From Loxodes magnus (lineage: Eukaryota; Ciliophora; Karyorelictea; Loxodida; Loxodidae): a stretch of DNA of 64,000 nt. Of the stretch, positions 60,141-64,000 are shown in pieces. A program made the position numbers and the translations under genes. The stretch lies in contig CAMPDV010000321.1 in assembly GCA_946699065.1 (NCBI GenBank), positions 124,001 to 188,000 of the forward strand, given 5' to 3'. Each line of letters starts with the position of its first letter. Within the stretch, counting starts at the first letter, position 1. The notes beneath the pieces are model-generated. The model saw only the letters and a list, made by a program, of their open reading frames with translations, had not been told where the DNA came from and did not search any database.

Positions 60141-61510
60141 TTTATATTAATCTACAGAATAAAAATAAAATTTTTAAAGAAATAGAGAGTTACAAGTATG
60201 AGATATACTCAAAAATATGTCTATTGTTCTTATATTAAATAAGATTATAAAAGTATCAACATTCTTAAATATATTTAGGAAAATCAAATCATAGAATAAT
60301 ATTATTAGTTTTTACTATCTAATACATTAATAAGCCATTACTAACCCGTATTTACATCAAGTAATAAGGCTTATCAATCAAAACATTTACCATTCAGTTC
60401 AAACATTTATTAATTTTATTATTCATAGCATCTCGTAAATTAAACTATCACAAGTTATTACTAATTCACACTTTTTACACACAAATCTATAGAAGTGTTT
60501 TACATCATAATAAAACAAGTAATCACAAAAAGATTTAGCTGTGAGTAAAAAATATTATGTTAAAATCTTCCAACTAAAATAAAATAACCTTATGATAAAG
60601 TAAATCAGCAATTAATTTATGTGATAGAAATAAGAGTAAAAGCAAGTAAGTATTAATTTAAAAAATATTAAAATCCTATCCTATTGGATTTTTTTCTTTT
60701 AGTTTCTATTAAAAAAGAAATTAAGATTGTTAACTGAAGATAGTTTGAACAATATCTTTTTAAAATGGATTAAAGAATTATTTTTAGTGTTCCTCTTTAA
60801 TTGCTTTACTTTTGTATTACTATAGTTTACTTTAATCTCTTACTGATATTTTTTAGTTTCGTTATTTGTTCGATATGATAACCCTTAAGTAAGCTTAGAA
60901 TAGACTTTTTATTTCTCATATAAGGTTCTCTAGCTTTATAAATAAAGCCTGTGGAAATTTAAGTTTTCTTGTAAGGATTTATAAAGTTCAGTGAATATTA
61001 TTTAATGCTACACTTTCTAATCTTATTATATAGAAAAATAGTTTAATCAGATCTTTAAATATTAATTAGATTAGGTAGGATATCTTACACCATTTATAGA
61101 GTTATATAGTATATTGTACAAATATAGGTAATAATCTATCACTATTATTTTAAATTTTGAATTTATCTCCTTATTAATTAAAACTATTATTAAATTCAAT
61201 GTTCAGTCTAGTTTTAGTTATACTATATTATTAATAAGATATATTCTAACTGTTTTCTCGCTTAAAATGTTTAAGTTGCAACATAAATAAGCAATGTTTT
61301 ATTTTCGATATTTCATATCGAGTAATATTAATAAAGCTGATGTTATCTAGTAAATTTGTGAAACAATTTTGTGAGCATATAGTTTAAAAATTTAGTTTTA
61401 GCATTTAAATCCTTTTTTTCATTATTAGTGAAAAATAACCTATTTTAAATAAAAATAATTACGCTGCTTTATTTTTTTATTTATTTGAAGAGTTTACAGA
61501 AACTAAAACC
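60141..61510. other. Intergenic, no gene accepted
   Basis: AT-rich DNA. A minus-strand frame at about 60990-60650 (LFIKLENLIWEIKSLFQAYL) is protein-like but has neither a start nor a domain, so it was not accepted. Confidence 0.4.
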
Positions 61511-61516
61511 CATAAT

Positions 61517-62849
61517 ATGTTTGAAGAAAAAAGTTAATTTTAAATAGCATTAATAGTTAAAAGTACCAATAGTGTCTTTGTCTACTATTAGAAACTACTT
61601 AACCATCTTTCCTATTAATTTCCTAAAAAAGCTTGAAAACATTAATGACTTATTACTAAATACTAGAGCTAATAATTTATCCTTAATATTAATCAGAATA
61701 TATCTACAAATCTAAAGTTTAACAGGATTTTACTAAGAAAAAGGCGGTAAATATTTGGAAAAAGCAGATAGGGATATCAAGAGGTAGAGGAAAACAAAAA
61801 ATCAATTTGTAAAAATATATGTGAAGAGAAGAAGGAGGGAAGAAGTAAGATGAGAAAAGAGACATAGCATTAGTAAACTTAATAAGATGAAATATCGATT
61901 AAAATTAGAAGCTTTTTATTTTAACATTTTTATTAAAGAGAGATATTATATTACTAATTTCTAAAAAATCATTCTAGAAATTATTTCCTTATTACTTAAA
62001 TTTTAATCTAAACTCTAAAACTTTCTTTTAAATATTTCAAAAGATTAGATTACTTTCATTTTTTCTTTTAAGACTATCAAAATTTCAGCTCTGAAGTTGA
62101 AAATAAATAATGAGCAACTATTTTTATCTCTGCAATAAAAGCAGCTTGTTCGTAGTAGCCATTTAATTGAATGCAAGATATTAACAAAGTAATCTCAAAT
62201 TAATCTATTGATACAGAAGTAATTTGAGATCAAATTTTTAAAGTTAAAACGACAATAAAAGTTTGAATAGTGTATAAAGCAAGGTTGAAGTTATTTTTAT
62301 AAAAGGATTACTAAATAAACAATGAGTAGACATTTATCTAAAATGTAGATTATATGATAACAATATTGAAAATACTACGTATAATATATAAAGGGAATAA
62401 GTGCTATCATAGAAGTTTAAAATTAATTATTTATTTTTAAAAGTAAAAGAAAGAAGTTAAACTAGCCAAAAGTATATGAATTACCCACAAATGAAGAATA
62501 AGAAATAATATTATAAATAAATGATATTAATAAAAATTTGTTATTATTATCTATACGAATCTAAAACTTTAACAATGTGCAAGTTAATTGTTCTGAAAAT
62601 TAAACCTCATATTTTAGAAAAGACTTATTTAAAAAAAGATTTATAAACCTTTGTGAAGAATCTATACCTTAACAACAAATTGATATTTAAAAGTTGTCTT
62701 TCATAGTTTATGTTTATATAGGGATTTTTTTACAATTCAAGATCTTTTTCAAACTAAAGTGCTATAGAAGATTACTAAAAATACAGGGATTAAAAATATG
62801 TTTAACACATTTCTAAAGCATTAAAAATTTATTATTAGTCGCAGATTGA
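61517..62849 (+). CDS. Unknown protein
   Basis: A long plus-strand frame ends at the TGA at 62847-62849. Upstream it reads TIFPINFLKKLENINDLLLN and TGFYQEKGGKYLEKADRDIK, and at the C-terminus KVYELPTNEEQEIILQINDI, INLCEESIPQQQIDIQKLS and a hydrophobic segment (FIVYVYIGIFLQFKIFF) that could be a membrane anchor near the end. The ATG at 61517 (MFEEKSQFQIALIVKS) is the best start but lies in a different frame, so at least one short intron is required in the first 250 bp. The middle (61930-62150) is the least convincing part and may hold another intron. No family was recognised. Confidence 0.4.
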
Positions 62850-62859
62850 CTAAACAAAT

Positions 62860-63300
62860 ACTATATGATCTTCAAATATTTTAAAGATCTTAAAATTTAG
62901 TAACTTTATCCATAATTACTAAAATTACTAAGAATTTAAAGTATAGAAAATTTAAAATATTAATTTTGAAGTATTGCTTGTTTATCATTTTTATTAGCTT
63001 CCGTCTAATACTTGCTCATTCTTTCATTATAATTGTAATGTTCTAATTTTCGATATTGTTCTGTATCTTTGTTGAAGTAATCTAAATAAAGATATATTTC
63101 CTTTAACATTTAATGTTTTATTATGAATATAAATTAGTTAGTGATTTATCTACTAATTTTTGGAATAATTTGTTTTATTTAAATGATTATTAATTTGCTT
63201 GATTGTTTCTTAAATATTATTTAAATTTTATTCTTTTATTTATAAATTATTTAATCAAAATAATATTATCATCTTATTTAAAAATAAGGAGTTTATTAAA
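62860..63300. other. Spacer before the duplicated gene
   Basis: AT-rich DNA. From about 63235 it begins to resemble the sequence upstream of the gene at 15924 (minus), marking the edge of the duplication. Confidence 0.45.
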
Positions 63301-63309
63301 ATAATAATA

Positions 63310-64000
63310 ATGAGACTTAAGTTTAGATAAAGAGAGTTTTGTATAATTTAAAGAATAAGGAAGATAATAATTAGTAGACTATTAAGCTAAAAGTATTTCT
63401 ATTATTAATATATTAATATATCTTTAATTTTATATATATCTTAATTAAATTAAAGAAAACTTCCTTCTTCACTTTAATTAAAATATATAATCATTAACTG
63501 AGAGCAATCAAAGTTTTAATACCTTAGAAATTTTAATTAAAATCTTATTTTTATCTAAACTAACTGAGACACTATTCGGAAAAAGAAAGTTTAACTCATA
63601 AATCTAAAAATATTAATAGATATTAGAAAGTTAAAATCTTAAGACTTTAAGGATTTACTGAAACTATTCGAAGCTATTATAATTTGAAAGAGAAAAATAA
63701 TTAATTGAGCAGAATAAGTATAAAACACTAAAAATATTCGATAAAAGCAAAATCTAAGATGTTTAAATAAACAAATAGAAAGTGTTATAATCATTTTGTT
63801 TTTTAATTAGAGATCCAGAGGAATCATCATAAAAAGAAAAGAAATAATTCATTAAATAATTGAAAAATTAGCAAAAATAAATAAATTAAGCTAACTTAAG
63901 ATCATAAAATGAGCTACAGCCTTCAATTCTATAAATAGAAAGATAAAAATAGAATTTAAAGAAAGATATTTAATGTAAGAAAAAATAAAGGAAATAAGAC
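63310..64000 (+). CDS. Unknown protein, paralogue of the gene at 15.1-15.9 kb (cut by window end)
   Basis: The ATG at 63310 and the following sequence align with the minus-strand gene at 15924-15099. The protein-level match includes SSLQLKYIIINWEQSKFQYL, FIQTNWDTIRK, KLKSQDFKDLLKLFEAIIIW and NWAEQVQN. At aligned sites the two copies exchange TGG/TGA and CAA/TAA. A single-base length difference near 63715 disturbs the shared frame (after NWAEQVQN); the frame is recovered further on (RDPEESSQKEKK against RDSEKSSKK). This copy may therefore be decaying or differ in an intron. The gene continues past the window. The function is unknown. Confidence 0.5.

Noticed and set aside
60650-60990. Minus-strand protein-like frame (LFIKLENLIWEIKSL...)
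   Set aside because: With no stop codons available, spacer DNA often gives such text. There is no start, stop, domain or intron support.

Overview
The window looks like AT-rich nuclear DNA of a ciliate in which all three standard stop codons are reassigned in context: TAA and TAG read as Gln, and TGA reads as Trp inside genes and as stop at gene ends. The WD40 gene at 2.0-3.1 kb shows this directly (TGA in the W of several KIW[ND] repeat ends, TAG in the Q of WD-x-x-TG turns). Two diverged gene copies, near 15 kb and at the right edge, support it independently: aligned codons differ as CAA/TAA and TGG/TGA. This is the code described for karyorelictean ciliates such as Loxodes, with Condylostoma as the alternative. 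Standard-code ORFs are therefore nearly useless here, and genes were read by eye with stops ignored. Apparent introns are tiny (about 19-46 nt, usually GTA...AG).

Layout. 1-2 kb: featureless. 2-3.1 kb: WD40 protein. 3.6-6.1 kb: retroelement-like unit (E7) with duplicated leader modules. 6.4-7.5 kb (-): coiled-coil protein. 8.6-8.8 kb: stray piece of large-subunit rRNA. 11.8-14.0 kb (-): probable PX-BAR sorting nexin. 15.1-15.9 kb (-): unknown gene with a paralogue at 63.3-64.0 kb (+). 16.8-18.1 kb: two convergent, overlapping unknown genes. 19.6-22.25 kb: NACHT-type NTPase. 22.4-31 kb: low-complexity, extremely AT-rich tract with element remnants. 31.57-33.53 kb (-): RING / coiled-coil / ubiquitin-like gene. 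33.7-39.06 kb (+): LINE with CCHC ORF1 and endonuclease-RT ORF2. 40.83 kb (-): tRNA-Glu. 45.95-46.6 kb (-): unknown gene abutting retroelement E6 (46.6-48.7 kb). 50.1-50.85 kb: unknown gene. 50.8-60.1 kb (-): four retroelement units, including a second LINE and an ORF1-only copy with a 15-bp target duplication. 61.5-62.85 kb (+): unknown gene.

The most remarkable object is the 3' end of the RING gene (minus strand, 32451 down to 31571). Here 25 consecutive exon candidates are exactly three nucleotides long, each flanked by GTAAG...AG intron-like cassettes. Nine neighbouring cassettes are identical 29-mers, yet the triplets between them differ. Joining the triplets in the frame of the upstream exon gives an ordinary-looking peptide that ends in TGA after a short last exon. 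It reads as a coding region into which an intron was placed inside every codon.

Limits: with no reliable stop codons, any AT-rich frame can look protein-like, so unknown genes without a domain have modest confidence and many 5' ends and introns are inferred.
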